Positions 17,293 to 26,020 of a stretch of 64,000 nucleotides of DNA are shown in pieces. A program made the position numbers and the translations under genes. The notes beneath the pieces were generated by a model. That model saw only the letters and a list, made by a program, of their open reading frames with translations, searched no databases and had not been told where the DNA came from. Source of the DNA: Roseovarius nitratireducens (GTDB taxonomy: Bacteria > Pseudomonadota > Alphaproteobacteria > Rhodobacterales > Rhodobacteraceae); NCBI RefSeq assembly GCF_002925845.1, contig NZ_PDNI01000077.1:50826-114825 (forward strand), given 5' to 3'. Numbering within the stretch: position 1 is the stretch's first letter; each line of letters opens with the position of its first letter.

Positions 17293-18059
17293 GGGTGCTG
17301 CCCCGGCTGATGGTCGCGCCCACCGGGGCGCGGCGCGGCAAGGCCGACCACCCGGCCCTGCCCGTTACCCTGCCCGAGATCGTGGAAACCGCGCGCACGT
17401 GCCACGAGGCGGGGGCGGACGGGCTACACCTGCACCTGCGCGACGCCGAGGGGCGGCACCTGCTGGACGCCGGGGCCTATCGCGAGGCGCTGGCCGAATT
17501 GCGCGACGCGGTGCCCGAGATGGCGGTGCAGGTCACGACCGAGGCGGCGGGCGCCTATGCGCCACCCCATCAGCGGGCGGTGGCGCTGGCGGCGGGGGCC
17601 GATCTGGTTTCGGTCGCGTTGCGCGAGATGGCGGCGGAGGCGCGGGCGGCGCCGGGGTTTTATGCCACCTGCGCCGAGCGGGGCATCGCGGTGCAGCATA
17701 TCCTTTATGACGCGGGGGATTTCGATCTGCTGACGCGGCTGGTGCCGGAGGGGTTGCGCGATATCGCAGAATTGCAACTGATCTTCGTGCTGGGGCGCTA
17801 CAGCGCCGGGCAGGAGAGCGATGCGCGCGACCTGGGCCCGTTCCTCGACCGGCTGGCGGCGCGGGAGGGGCCCGTCGACTGGGCCGCCTGCGCCTTTGGC
17901 CGGGCCGAGACCGCGTGCCTGCGCGCCGCGCACGCGGCGGGGGGGAAGATGCGCGTGGGGTTCGAGAACAGCCTGTGGCACGAAGATGGCCGGGTGGCGC
18001 GTGACAATGCCGAACGGGTGCGGGCGGTGGTCGGGGCCTGCGGGTTGGACTCGCCGTGA
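17289..18059 (+). CDS. BKACE family enzyme (DUF849, beta-keto acid cleavage)
   Basis: A 256-residue TIM-barrel protein of the BKACE/DUF849 family. APTGAR at 10-15 and the zinc-binding HLHLRD (H47, H49) are diagnostic. Characterised members condense a beta-keto acid with acetyl-CoA, giving acetoacetate and a new acyl-CoA; the founding member acts in lysine fermentation. The GTG start overlaps the aminotransferase stop by 4 bases (GTGA), so the two are co-translated. An aminotransferase producing a keto acid for this enzyme is a plausible route. Substrate unknown. Confidence 0.87.
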   Translation: MRVLPRLMVAPTGARRGKADHPALPVTLPEIVETARTCHEAGADGLHLHLRDAEGRHLLDAGAYREALAELRDAVPEMAVQVTTEAAGAYAPPHQRAVALAAGADLVSVALREMAAEARAAPGFYATCAERGIAVQHILYDAGDFDLLTRLVPEGLRDIAELQLIFVLGRYSAGQESDARDLGPFLDRLAAREGPVDWAACAFGRAETACLRAAHAAGGKMRVGFENSLWHEDGRVARDNAERVRAVVGACGLDSP

Positions 18060-18169
18060 CCGGCCGAAGGGATGCGATGGACGCGGGTTCAGGTTCTGGG
18101 TGCGAAACGGCCAGATGACGGCCTGGACCTGAGCTTGTGCATTCCACCGGATCGGGGCAGTCGGCATAA

Positions 18170-18397
18170 GGGCTGGAAGGGATGTTGCAGTGAGCCGCGC
18201 ATCGACGGGCCGCGGCGCGGCGATCCGACGGTGGTTCTGCCGTGCTTTATGGCTGCCGAATCCTAAAAGGGCCTGAGCGGTGCGCAGGTTGCAGCCATAT
18301 CGCCGTGCCGGGGGGCGGCCCGGCGATGCGCGGCGGCGTGCAAGCACGCCTCGAATCCGCGCATTGGCACCAAGACCTGAAAGACCGCTCCAGGCCA
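18170..18397. repeat. Structured intergenic element, copy 2 (~228 bp)
   Basis: The element lies between the convergent BKACE and cobC genes. It shares exact blocks with the copy at 10567-10796 in the same order: GGCGATCCGAC (18219), CCATATCGCC (18295), CCGGGGGGCGG (18308), GAATCCGCGC and CCGCTCCAGGCCA (18385-18397). Its main stem (18194-18211 with 18317-18334) pairs at 17 of 18 positions although the sequence differs from copy 1. A hairpin GGCGTGC/GCACGCC at 18335-18350 replaces GGGC/GCCC of copy 1. Confidence 0.8.
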
Positions 18398-18407
18398 ATC
18401 GCGCCCC

Positions 18408-19385
18408 TCACAGGGCGGTGTCGAGGCGCTGCCACTCCGCTGCTGTCCCGGCGAGGCCGAGGCGCAGCCAGTGCCGCGAATAGGGGAAGATGCGCGACCA
18501 GATGCGATGGCGCGCGAGATGCTCTTGCGCCGCCACCGCATCGGGGGTGGCATAGGTGCGAAAGAGCGGCGTGCCGCCAACGAGCGACCAGCCCGCACGG
18601 AGGCTAAGTGCATCGAGCCGCGCGGCATCGCCGGTGAGGCGGGCGGCGGTTTCGGCCTGCCACGCGGTGTCGCGGAGGGCCTGCGCCCCCACCGTGATTG
18701 CCGGGCCGGAAACGGGCCAGGGCCCCGCCATCCCGGCGAGATGGCGGGCGATTTCCGGGGACGAGAGGGCGAAGCCGAGACGCAGACCGGCCAACCCGTA
18801 GAACTTGCCGAAGGACCGCAGGACGAGGATGTTTTCCGGCCCGTCGTGCAGGCGCGGGGCGAGCGACAGGCGCGGTTCGGGATCGGCGAAGCTCTCGTCC
18901 ACGACCAGGAGCCTGACCCGGTCGGCAAGCGCCATCAGGCGGTCGGGATCGTGGCGGGTGCCGTCGGGGTTGTTGGGGTTCACCACCACGGCACAATCGG
19001 CCCCGGCGAGGGCGTCGAGGCTCAACGCCTCGTCCACCGTCCAGCCCCCGGCGCGCAGGGCGGCGGCGTGCTCGTTATAGGTGGGCACGAGCACCCGGGC
19101 GCGGCCCGGCGCGACGAGTTGTGGCACCGCCTGGATCGCCGCCTGCGCGCCGGCCAGCGGGGTGATGTGGGCGCGGGTGCCGTAGGCCTCTGCCGCCGCC
19201 GCGCGCAGGCGGGCCATGTCGGCACGGGTGGGCAGCACGGCAAAGGCACGTGGCGGAAGCGCGGGCAGCGGGTAGGGCACCGGGTTGATGCCCGTCGACA
19301 GGTCGAGCCAATCGGCGGCGTCGCCGCCGAAGCGGCGCTGCGCGGCGTCGAGATCGCCGCCGTGATCGCGGGGGGCGTTGTCCAT
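18408..19385 (-). CDS. cobC: Threonine-phosphate decarboxylase, cobalamin biosynthesis
   Basis: A 325-residue fold-type-I PLP enzyme with the cofactor lysine K194 in SFGKFYGLAG, NPNNPDGT at 136-143 and an N-terminal HGG typical of the CobC/CobD decarboxylase group. It decarboxylates L-threonine phosphate to (R)-1-aminopropan-2-ol phosphate, the linker of the cobalamin nucleotide loop. It lies 6 bases downstream of the CobD/CbiB gene, which uses this product. The naming varies (CobC in Pseudomonas usage, CobD in Salmonella). Confidence 0.88.
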   Translation of the reverse strand: MDNAPRDHGGDLDAAQRRFGGDAADWLDLSTGINPVPYPLPALPPRAFAVLPTRADMARLRAAAAEAYGTRAHITPLAGAQAAIQAVPQLVAPGRARVLVPTYNEHAAALRAGGWTVDEALSLDALAGADCAVVVNPNNPDGTRHDPDRLMALADRVRLLVVDESFADPEPRLSLAPRLHDGPENILVLRSFGKFYGLAGLRLGFALSSPEIARHLAGMAGPWPVSGPAITVGAQALRDTAWQAETAARLTGDAARLDALSLRAGWSLVGGTPLFRTYATPDAVAAQEHLARHRIWSRIFPYSRHWLRLGLAGTAAEWQRLDTAL

Positions 19386-19391
19386 GCCGTC

Positions 19392-20330
19392 TTAGACCAG
19401 CCAGAGGGCCAAAAGTGCAAGCGCGAGAAGCGTCATCGCGCGGGCATAGAGCGTCAGCGCGCGGCGCATCCGCGCCGCCCCGGGATCGGGCGCGCCGGGG
19501 TTGAGCCACGGCTCTTCGCTGACATGCGTGTCGTAGCGACGCGGCCCAGAGAGCCGCACGCCCAGCGCGCCCGCCATCGCCGCCTCGGGCCAGCCCGCGT
19601 TGGGCGAGCGGTGGTTGCGGGCATCGCGCAGCATCACCCGCAGGGCGCGGGCGGCGTGGCGCGGCGCGGCCAGCGCGAAAAGCAGCCCGGTCAGCCGTGC
19701 GGGGATGAAATTGGCAACGTCATCGAGGCGGGCGGCCAGCTTGCCAAAGGCATCAAAGCGGTCGTTGCGGTGGCCAATCATCGAATCAAGCGTGTTGATG
19801 GCCTTGTAGGCGGCGATGCCGGGCAAGCCCGCCACAGCGCCCCAGAAAACCGGGGCCACGATCCCGTCGCCGGTATTCTCGGCAAGGCTCTCTATCCCGG
19901 CGCGGGCCACGCCCGCCGCGTCGAGCATGGCCGGGTCGCGGCCCACGATCATCGCCACCGCCGCACGCGCGCCGGGCAGGTCGCCCGCCGCCAGCGGCGC
20001 GGCGACGGCGGCGACGTGATCGTGCATCGACCGAAGCGCGATCAGCGGCCAGGCCAGCACGCCACCCAGAACGGCGCCCAGGGGTCCGGCGGGCAGCAAC
20101 CACTGCACCGCCAGCGCGGGGAGCGCGGCGAGCGCCACCACGGCCAGCGCGGTGATCGCCCCGGCGATCAGCCGCCGGTCGCGTGCCCCGGTATTCCAGC
20201 GCGCCTCGAGCGCCGCGACCGCCGCGCCGAGCCACGTCACCGGATGCTCGATCCGGGCATGGAGCCAACCGGGCCAGCCAAATGCGAGGTCGAGCGCCAG
20301 CCCGACCAGCATCATTCCGGCAAAGCTCAT
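19392..20330 (-). CDS. cobD: Adenosylcobinamide-phosphate synthase CobD/CbiB
   Basis: A 312-residue membrane protein with several hydrophobic segments and family blocks HPVTWLG (29-35), SLAENTGDGIVAPVFW and YKAINTLDSMIGH. CobD/CbiB attaches aminopropanol phosphate to adenosylcobyric acid at the inner membrane. The gene overlaps the upstream kinase gene by 4 bases and precedes cobC, forming a compact three-gene unit for the aminopropanol arm. Confidence 0.92.
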   Translation of the reverse strand: MSFAGMMLVGLALDLAFGWPGWLHARIEHPVTWLGAAVAALEARWNTGARDRRLIAGAITALAVVALAALPALAVQWLLPAGPLGAVLGGVLAWPLIALRSMHDHVAAVAAPLAAGDLPGARAAVAMIVGRDPAMLDAAGVARAGIESLAENTGDGIVAPVFWGAVAGLPGIAAYKAINTLDSMIGHRNDRFDAFGKLAARLDDVANFIPARLTGLLFALAAPRHAARALRVMLRDARNHRSPNAGWPEAAMAGALGVRLSGPRRYDTHVSEEPWLNPGAPDPGAARMRRALTLYARAMTLLALALLALWLV

Positions 20331-21145
20331 TCCGCACCGCCGGTTGCAAACCCGAATACACCCGACAGCCCCGCCTCGCGCAGGGCCGCCGCCACCGCGT
20401 CCGGCACCTTGCCCGGAGCGAAGATCAGCGCCCGCGCGGTGCCGGTATGCGCCCGCGCATGGCCCAGCGCGCCCAGGTCGCGCGCCAGCGCGTCGATCGG
20501 ATCGTCGGGGCCGCGCAGGGCGGTGCAGCGCCGCGCGGATTCTGTGGCGATCCCGGCCACGGCCGCAAGATCATCGCGCGCCACGGCCCCGCGCCAGAAC
20601 GACACGAGGTCCGAGATATCGGGGAAGTCATGATCTTCGGGGTCGGTGCGTTGGGGCGTGCCCAGATAGCCGCCCACGATCTCGCAACGAGGCGGCGGGG
20701 CGAGATCCTCGAGGTTGCGCGCCTCGCGCGAGGCCCAGAGCATCCGGTCCGGGGCGGGATGCATCAGCGGATCGGTCGCGCCCTCGACGTCGAGGCAGGC
20801 GCGGGCCAGCGCCTGCGGGTCGCCCTGCCATCCCGCCGCCCGCGCGCTCGCCACGAGGCAGGCGGTCGAGGCCCCGGCGCCCGCGCCCATCGGCATGTCG
20901 GGGTCGAGCCCCGGCCATGCGACGGGGCCAAGGCCCAGCGCCCGTGCGAAACCGGCCACGGCGCGGGGCGGGAACAGACGGTCGATGCCCGGCCCCTGCC
21001 CCGGTGCCGCCACCGCCAGCGCCGGGCAGGCCAGCGTCACCAGCGCGACCGGTCCATCGGGGCCGAGCCGCCCCTGTATCCATTCACCGAAATGGCCCGG
21101 CACGCGCGTAGCGGGCCGGGCCATCGGGGTCGTTGTGTCAGCCAT
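20327..21145 (-). CDS. bluE: GHMP-family L-threonine kinase (BluE/PduX-like)
   Basis: A 272-residue GHMP-superfamily kinase. The ATP loop is PMGAGAGAST at 85-94 and the N-terminus carries PGHFGEW, typical of PduX/BluE. These enzymes phosphorylate L-threonine, giving the substrate of the decarboxylase encoded two genes downstream. I chose the ATG at 21145, which follows GGGAGC; an alternative at 21163 adds six residues. Its stop overlaps the cobD start by 4 bases. clpB ends 70 bases upstream; I see no cobalamin riboswitch in that gap. Confidence 0.85.
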   Translation of the reverse strand: MADTTTPMARPATRVPGHFGEWIQGRLGPDGPVALVTLACPALAVAAPGQGPGIDRLFPPRAVAGFARALGLGPVAWPGLDPDMPMGAGAGASTACLVASARAAGWQGDPQALARACLDVEGATDPLMHPAPDRMLWASREARNLEDLAPPPRCEIVGGYLGTPQRTDPEDHDFPDISDLVSFWRGAVARDDLAAVAGIATESARRCTALRGPDDPIDALARDLGALGHARAHTGTARALIFAPGKVPDAVAAALREAGLSGVFGFATGGAE

Positions 21146-21215
21146 CTTTGCCGCTCCCGTCATCCTGTCGTGTTGTCACGCGGGGATGACGAAAAGTCGA
21201 GGCCGAAACGCGGGC

Positions 21216-23834
21216 CTAGTGCACCACGGCGTCGGCGGGCGGCTCCTGTGTCGCGGTGCCCACGCGCTCGCCGATGATGAGCCCGTCGGGGCCGGCGGTC
21301 ACCGGCACGGTGCTGCCGTCGAGGATGTCGCCCGACAGCAGCGCCTCGGCCAGCGGATCCTGCAACGCCTTCTGGATCACGCGCTTCAATGGGCGCGCGC
21401 CATAGACCGGGTCATAGCCCTCGTCGGCGAGCCACTGCCGCGCGCTGTCGTCCAGCTCGAGCCGGATATTGCGGGTGGCCAGCCGCTTGAGCAGGCGGCG
21501 CATCTGGATGTCCACGATGCTGGTCATCTGCTCGCGGGTGATCCGGTCGAAGACCACGATCTCGTCCAGCCGGTTGAGGAACTCGGGCCGGAAATGCGAG
21601 CGCACCGCCTCCATCACGTCGCGCTTGGCGGCCTCGGCATCGGACCCCTCTGGCAACTGGCTGAGCGCCTGGCTGCCAAGGTTGGACGTGAGCACGATGG
21701 TCGTCTGCTTGAAGTCCACCGTCCGGCCATGCCCGTCGGTCAGCACGCCATCGTCGAGCACCTGCAACAGCACGTTGAACACCTCCGGGTGCGCCTTTTC
21801 GACCTCGTCGAACAGCACCACCTGGTAGGGGCGGCGGCGGACGGCCTCGGTCAGCACGCCGCCTTCCTCGTAGCCGACATATCCCGGCGGCGCGCCGATC
21901 AGGCGGGCGACCGAGTGTTTCTCCATGAACTCGGACATGTCGATGCGGACCATCGCCGAATCGTCGTCGAAGAGGAACTCTGCCACGGCCTTGGTCAGCT
22001 CGGTCTTGCCCACGCCGGTGGGACCGAGGAACAGGAAGCTGCCAAGCGGCCGGTTCTCGTCGTTGAGGCCCGCGCGGGCGCGGCGCACGGCGTTGGCCAC
22101 GGCCTTGACGGCGGTGTCCTGCCCGATCACGCGGCGGTGGAGGTTCTCCTCCATGCCCAGCAGCTTCTCGCGCTCGCCCTCGAGCATCTTGGCGGTCGGG
22201 ATGCCGGTCCAGCGTTCGACCACCTGCGCGATCTGTTCGGGGCGCACGGCCTCTTCGACCATGATATCGTCATCGCCTTGTTGCTCGGCCTCGACCAGTC
22301 GCTTTTCAAGCTGCGGGATCACGCCGTAGCTGAGCTCGCCCGCCTTGGCGAGATTGCCCTCGCGCTTGGCGATGTCGAGTTCGGCGCGGGCGCGGTCAAG
22401 TTGCTCCTTGAGGTCGCGGGCGCTGGCCAGCTTGTCACGCTCGGCCTGCCATTGCGCGGTCATCTCGGAGGATTTCTCCTGCAACTCGGCCAGTTCGCGT
22501 TCCAGCTTGGCGAGCCGGTCCCTGGAGGCGGCATCGTCTTCCTTGCGCAGGGCTTCGCATTCGATCTGCTTTTGCAGGATATCGCGGTCGAGCGCGTCAA
22601 GCTCCTCGGGTTTGCTGTCCACTTCCATGCGCAGGCGGCTTGCCGCCTCGTCCATCAGGTCGATGGCCTTGTCGGGCAAAAACCTGTCGGTGATGTAGCG
22701 GTGCGAGAGGGTCGCCGCCGCAACAAGCGCCGAGTCGGAGATGCGCACGCCGTGGTGCAGCTCGTATTTCTCCTTGATGCCGCGCAGGATCGAGATGGTG
22801 TCCTCGACCGTCGGCTCCTCTACCGTGAGCGGCTGGAACCGGCGGGCAAGGGCCGCGTCCTTCTCCACGTGCTTGCGGTATTCATCGAGCGTGGTGGCGC
22901 CGATGCAGTGCAATTCGCCGCGCGCCAGCGCAGGCTTGATGAGGTTGGCGGCGTCCATCGCGCCATCGGTCTTGCCCGCGCCTACCAGCGTGTGCATCTC
23001 GTCGATGAAGAGGATGATTTCACCGGCGGCCTGCGTCACCTCGTTGAGCACGCCCTTGAGCCGCTCCTCGAAATCACCGCGATACTTCGCACCCGCGATC
23101 AGCGCGCCCATGTCGAGCGCGAGCAGGCGCTTGTTGCGCAAGGATTCGGGCACGTCGCCATTGATGATGCGCAGAGCGAGGCCCTCGGCGATAGCGGTCT
23201 TGCCGACGCCCGGCTCACCGATCAGGACGGGGTTGTTCTTGGTCCGGCGGCTCAGGATTTGCATGGCGCGGCGGATCTCGTCGTCGCGGCCGATGATCGG
23301 GTCGATCTTGCCCTCGCGGGCCCGCTTGGTGAGATCCTGTGCGTATTTATCCAGCGCCTCGTAGGTGTCCTCGGCGCTTGCCGTGTCGGCGGTGCGGCCC
23401 TTGCGCAGGTCGTTGATCGCCTCGTTGATCTGCTGCGCGCTCACGCCACCGGCGTCGAGCGCCTGCTTGGCGGGGCTCTTCACAACGGCCAGGGCGGTGA
23501 GCATCCGCTCCACCGGCACGAAACTGTCGCCAGCCTTCTGCGCGAGCTTCTCGGCCTCGGCCAGCACCTTGCCGGTCTGCTGGTCCATGTAGGTCTGCCC
23601 GGCATCGCCAGAGACCTGCGGGATTTTTGCCAGTGCGAGGTCGTTGGCCTGCGTCACCCGCGCGGCATCGCCGCCCGCGCGCTTGATGAGATTGGCGGCA
23701 AGGCCCTCGGGGTCGTCCAGAAGCGCCTTGAGCAGGTGTTCAGGGGCGAGTTTCTGATGGCTTTCGCGCATCGCGATCGTCTGCGCGGCCTGGATGAAAC
23801 CGCGCGACCGCTCGGTGAACTTGTTGAAGTCCAT
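21216..23834 (-). CDS. clpB: ATP-dependent disaggregase ClpB
   Basis: An 872-residue Hsp100 chaperone: N-terminal Clp repeat domain (1-145), first AAA+ module with Walker A GEPGVGKT near 206, a long coiled-coil middle domain (about 410-530) that distinguishes ClpB from ClpA/ClpC, and a second AAA+ module with GPTGVGKT near 603. With DnaK it dissolves protein aggregates after heat stress. AAAGGAG precedes the ATG. A near-consensus sigma-32 promoter lies about 80 bases upstream. Confidence 0.97.
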   Translation of the reverse strand: MDFNKFTERSRGFIQAAQTIAMRESHQKLAPEHLLKALLDDPEGLAANLIKRAGGDAARVTQANDLALAKIPQVSGDAGQTYMDQQTGKVLAEAEKLAQKAGDSFVPVERMLTALAVVKSPAKQALDAGGVSAQQINEAINDLRKGRTADTASAEDTYEALDKYAQDLTKRAREGKIDPIIGRDDEIRRAMQILSRRTKNNPVLIGEPGVGKTAIAEGLALRIINGDVPESLRNKRLLALDMGALIAGAKYRGDFEERLKGVLNEVTQAAGEIILFIDEMHTLVGAGKTDGAMDAANLIKPALARGELHCIGATTLDEYRKHVEKDAALARRFQPLTVEEPTVEDTISILRGIKEKYELHHGVRISDSALVAAATLSHRYITDRFLPDKAIDLMDEAASRLRMEVDSKPEELDALDRDILQKQIECEALRKEDDAASRDRLAKLERELAELQEKSSEMTAQWQAERDKLASARDLKEQLDRARAELDIAKREGNLAKAGELSYGVIPQLEKRLVEAEQQGDDDIMVEEAVRPEQIAQVVERWTGIPTAKMLEGEREKLLGMEENLHRRVIGQDTAVKAVANAVRRARAGLNDENRPLGSFLFLGPTGVGKTELTKAVAEFLFDDDSAMVRIDMSEFMEKHSVARLIGAPPGYVGYEEGGVLTEAVRRRPYQVVLFDEVEKAHPEVFNVLLQVLDDGVLTDGHGRTVDFKQTTIVLTSNLGSQALSQLPEGSDAEAAKRDVMEAVRSHFRPEFLNRLDEIVVFDRITREQMTSIVDIQMRRLLKRLATRNIRLELDDSARQWLADEGYDPVYGARPLKRVIQKALQDPLAEALLSGDILDGSTVPVTAGPDGLIIGERVGTATQEPPADAVVH

Positions 23835-23912
23835 GAGTCTTTTCTCCTTTCATAAGCATTCCCTCGTGGCGCACCCTCAAGCGGCATGCACCAGCCGGAA
23901 CCTCGGTTAGTG

Positions 23913-23941
23913 AGATGGGGAAGCCGGGAGGGCGGTTCAAG
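23913..23941 (-). promoter_or_regulatory. Sigma-32 (RpoH) heat-shock promoter of clpB
   Basis: On the minus strand CTTGAA (23936-23941) is followed after 15 bases by CCCCATCT (23913-23920). Both hexamer-type elements match the RpoH consensus CTTGAA-N13-15-CCCCATnT exactly, and the site is correctly placed upstream of clpB. Confidence 0.85.
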
Positions 23942-24039
23942 TCAGGACGGGCGGAAATCCTGCCTCCGACTTCTCCCGGGGCTTGACGTGCACCCTGCCC
24001 GCCGCGACAAGAGCCACGACCGCCCCCGGAGACGCGCCC

Positions 24040-24741
24040 ATGACCGCCGCAGATGACCGCCTGATCGTCGCCCTTGACCTGCCCGACGCCCATGCGGGGC
24101 TGGAGATGGCCGAGACGCTGGGTGACGCCGTGAGCTTCTACAAGATCGGGCTGGGGATGCTGACGGGCGGCGGGCTGGCGCTGGCAAACGAACTCAAGCA
24201 CGAGCACGGCAAGCGCGTGTTCCTCGACATGAAGCTTTTCGACATCGGGGCCACGGTCGAGGCGGCGGTGCGGGGACTGGCGCGGTTCGATCTCGATTTC
24301 CTGACGGTGCATGGCGATCCGCACGTGGTGCGCGCGGCGCGGGAGGGTGCGGGCGGCACGCCCTTGCGCATCCTCGCCGTCACCATCCTCACCTCGCTCG
24401 ACCGGGGCGATCTCGATGCCGGGATGATGAAGCCGGGCGCGGTGCCGGACCTCGTGGCCGAGCGCGCGGGCCGCGCGTTCGATGCCGGGGCCGACGGGGT
24501 GATCGCCAGCCCGCGGGAGGCGGCGATGATCCGTGCGCTGCCCGAGGCGGCGGGCCGCCTCATCGTCACCCCGGGCGTGCGCCCGGCGGGCAGCGCCCTT
24601 GGCGATCAGAAGCGCGTGGCCACGCCCGCGCAGGCGATCGCGGACGGCGCGGATCACATCGTGGTGGGGCGCCCGGTCTGGGCATCCAGTGATCCCCGCA
24701 CTGCCGTGAGCGCGATCCTCGACGAGATCCGCGGGGCCTGA
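24040..24741 (+). CDS. pyrF: Orotidine 5'-phosphate decarboxylase
   Basis: A 233-residue TIM-barrel enzyme with the N-terminal IVALDLPD and the catalytic Asp-Lys-Asp array in FLDMKLFDIG (around 61-70). It converts OMP to UMP in pyrimidine synthesis. The C-terminal block VGRPVW is the phosphate-binding site. The ATG at 24040 gives the usual length; an upstream extension from 23983 runs through the region before clpB and is not supported. It is convergent with the ABC ATPase gene, 15 bases apart. Confidence 0.95.
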   Translation: MTAADDRLIVALDLPDAHAGLEMAETLGDAVSFYKIGLGMLTGGGLALANELKHEHGKRVFLDMKLFDIGATVEAAVRGLARFDLDFLTVHGDPHVVRAAREGAGGTPLRILAVTILTSLDRGDLDAGMMKPGAVPDLVAERAGRAFDAGADGVIASPREAAMIRALPEAAGRLIVTPGVRPAGSALGDQKRVATPAQAIADGADHIVVGRPVWASSDPRTAVSAILDEIRGA

Positions 24742-24756
24742 TTCCGCAGGTCGCTG

Positions 24757-25725
24757 TTATCCCGCCCGGCTGCGCGTGAGGTCGAGGAAGACGTCCTGCA
24801 AATCCGCCTGTTCGATGCGCAGGTCGCGGATCTTGATCCCGGCGGCGCGCACCGCTTCGAGTACCAAGTCGGCCGGGGTCTCGCGGGCGCGGTAGGTGAT
24901 CTCGATTGTGCCATCGGCGTGGTGAGCGGCCTCGATCCCGCGCCCCTCCGGCAACGCGGTAACGGGCGCGTCGGGGGTAAGGATCATGCGCCGCCCGTCG
25001 AGCCGGTCCAGAAGCCGCGCGGTGCTGTCGCGCGCCACCACCGCGCCCTCGTTGATGATGGCGATCTCGTCGCACATCTCTTCGGCCTCTTCGAGGTAAT
25101 GGGTGGTGAGGATGATCGTCATCCCCTCGCGGTTGAGGCGACGGATGTTTTCCCAGAGCATCGCGCGCAACTCGATATCGACGCCCGCAGTCGGCTCGTC
25201 GAGCACGAGGATGTGGGGGTGGTGGACAAGCGCCTTGGCCAGCAGGAGCCTGCGCCGCATGCCGCCCGAGAGCGTGCGCGCGTAGGCCTCGGCCTTGTCC
25301 TCGAGCCCGACGAGCCGCAATATCGCATCGCTGCGCCGCTCGCGACGCGGCACGCCGTAGAGCCCGGCCTGCACTTCGAGCGCCTCGCGCGGGGTGAAGA
25401 ACGGGTCGAGGTTCAATTCCTGCGGCATCACCCCGATGGAGGCGCGGCTTTGCCTCGGGTTGCGGTCCTGGTCGAAGCCCCAGATCGTGACCTGCCCGGC
25501 GGTTTTCACCACCAAACCGGCGAGGATGTTGATGAGCGTCGATTTGCCCGCGCCGTTGGGGCCGAGGAGACCGAAGACCGAGCCCTGCGGAATGTCGAGG
25601 TCAATGCCCTTGAGCGCGAGCTTTTCCGGGCCGTGGCGCCCGCCCGCGTAGGTCTTGACCAGACCCCGGATTTCGATGGCACTTGCCGCCATGCCGCTCT
25701 TGCCCCCCGCCTCTTGTTCCAGCAT
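24757..25725 (-). CDS. ABC transporter ATP-binding protein (ABC-2 / drug or polysaccharide export type)
   Basis: A protein of about 322 residues with Walker A GPNGAGKST, signature LSGGMRRR, Walker B ILVLDEPTAGVD and the H-loop histidine in TTHYLEEAEEM. The C-terminal extension of about 80 residues is typical of ABC-2 exporters. No permease gene adjoins it; the partner must be elsewhere. The start is uncertain: ATG at 25725 or an internal ATG at 25692 (MAASAIEIRG). It is divergent from the zinc-finger gene. Confidence 0.86.
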   Translation of the reverse strand: MLEQEAGGKSGMAASAIEIRGLVKTYAGGRHGPEKLALKGIDLDIPQGSVFGLLGPNGAGKSTLINILAGLVVKTAGQVTIWGFDQDRNPRQSRASIGVMPQELNLDPFFTPREALEVQAGLYGVPRRERRSDAILRLVGLEDKAEAYARTLSGGMRRRLLLAKALVHHPHILVLDEPTAGVDIELRAMLWENIRRLNREGMTIILTTHYLEEAEEMCDEIAIINEGAVVARDSTARLLDRLDGRRMILTPDAPVTALPEGRGIEAAHHADGTIEITYRARETPADLVLEAVRAAGIKIRDLRIEQADLQDVFLDLTRSRAG

Positions 25726-25766
25726 AGTCCGACCTAGTCCAATGCACCGCAAAAGGAAACGCCCCG

Positions 25767-25946
25767 ATGGTAACGCAGGCCCCGGAAACCCGTATCGTCG
25801 ACAATTATCGCGTGGCCTGCGACGGCGGCGAGGGGGCGCTGGGCCATCCCCGCGTGTGGCTCCAGATTCCGCGCGAGACGGGCTATGTGGAATGCCCCTA
25901 TTGCGACGCCAAGCTCGTCCATCGCGATTTCGAGGGCAAGGTCTGA
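25767..25946 (+). CDS. Small zinc-finger (CHCC) domain protein
   Basis: A 59-residue protein. It has the zf-CHCC pattern C18, H27 (GHP), C43 and C46 (ECPYC), the fold also found in the NDUFS6/NUMM accessory subunit of complex I. Alphaproteobacteria encode a homologue that may join respiratory complex I; that role is known for mitochondrial relatives and only inferred here. It starts 41 bases from the divergent ABC ATPase gene. Confidence 0.85.
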   Translation: MVTQAPETRIVDNYRVACDGGEGALGHPRVWLQIPRETGYVECPYCDAKLVHRDFEGKV

Positions 25947-25957
25947 GCGGTCCGGCT

Positions 25958-26020
25958 TGTCTTATCCAGATTAGCCAATATTATCTGAATCCGCTAATCC
26001 TTGATAACATGGATAAGACA
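25958..26020. promoter_or_regulatory. Large inverted repeat upstream of the AAA+ ATPase gene
   Basis: TGTCTTATCCA (25958-25968) and its exact complement TGGATAAGACA (26010-26020) flank a second inverted pair, GATTAGC (25969-25975) and GCTAATC (25993-25999). The right arm ends on the A of the ATPase start codon. The AT-rich region likely holds the promoter, so the palindrome could be an autoregulatory operator or fold over the start codon in the RNA. Confidence 0.65.

Noticed and set aside
18060-18169. Extension of the structured element toward the BKACE gene
   Set aside because: The sequence before 18170 shows no matching blocks with the region before 10567, so the boundary was set at the terminal repeat.
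21146-21215. Cobalamin riboswitch before the B12 genes
   Set aside because: The 70-base gap is too short and lacks the B12-box sequence; none was seen elsewhere near the three genes.
20715-23855. A 1046-residue open frame on the plus strand opposite clpB
   Set aside because: It is the antisense shadow of clpB and the bluE gene, a common artefact in GC-rich DNA; composition is Leu/Gly/His-biased without domains.
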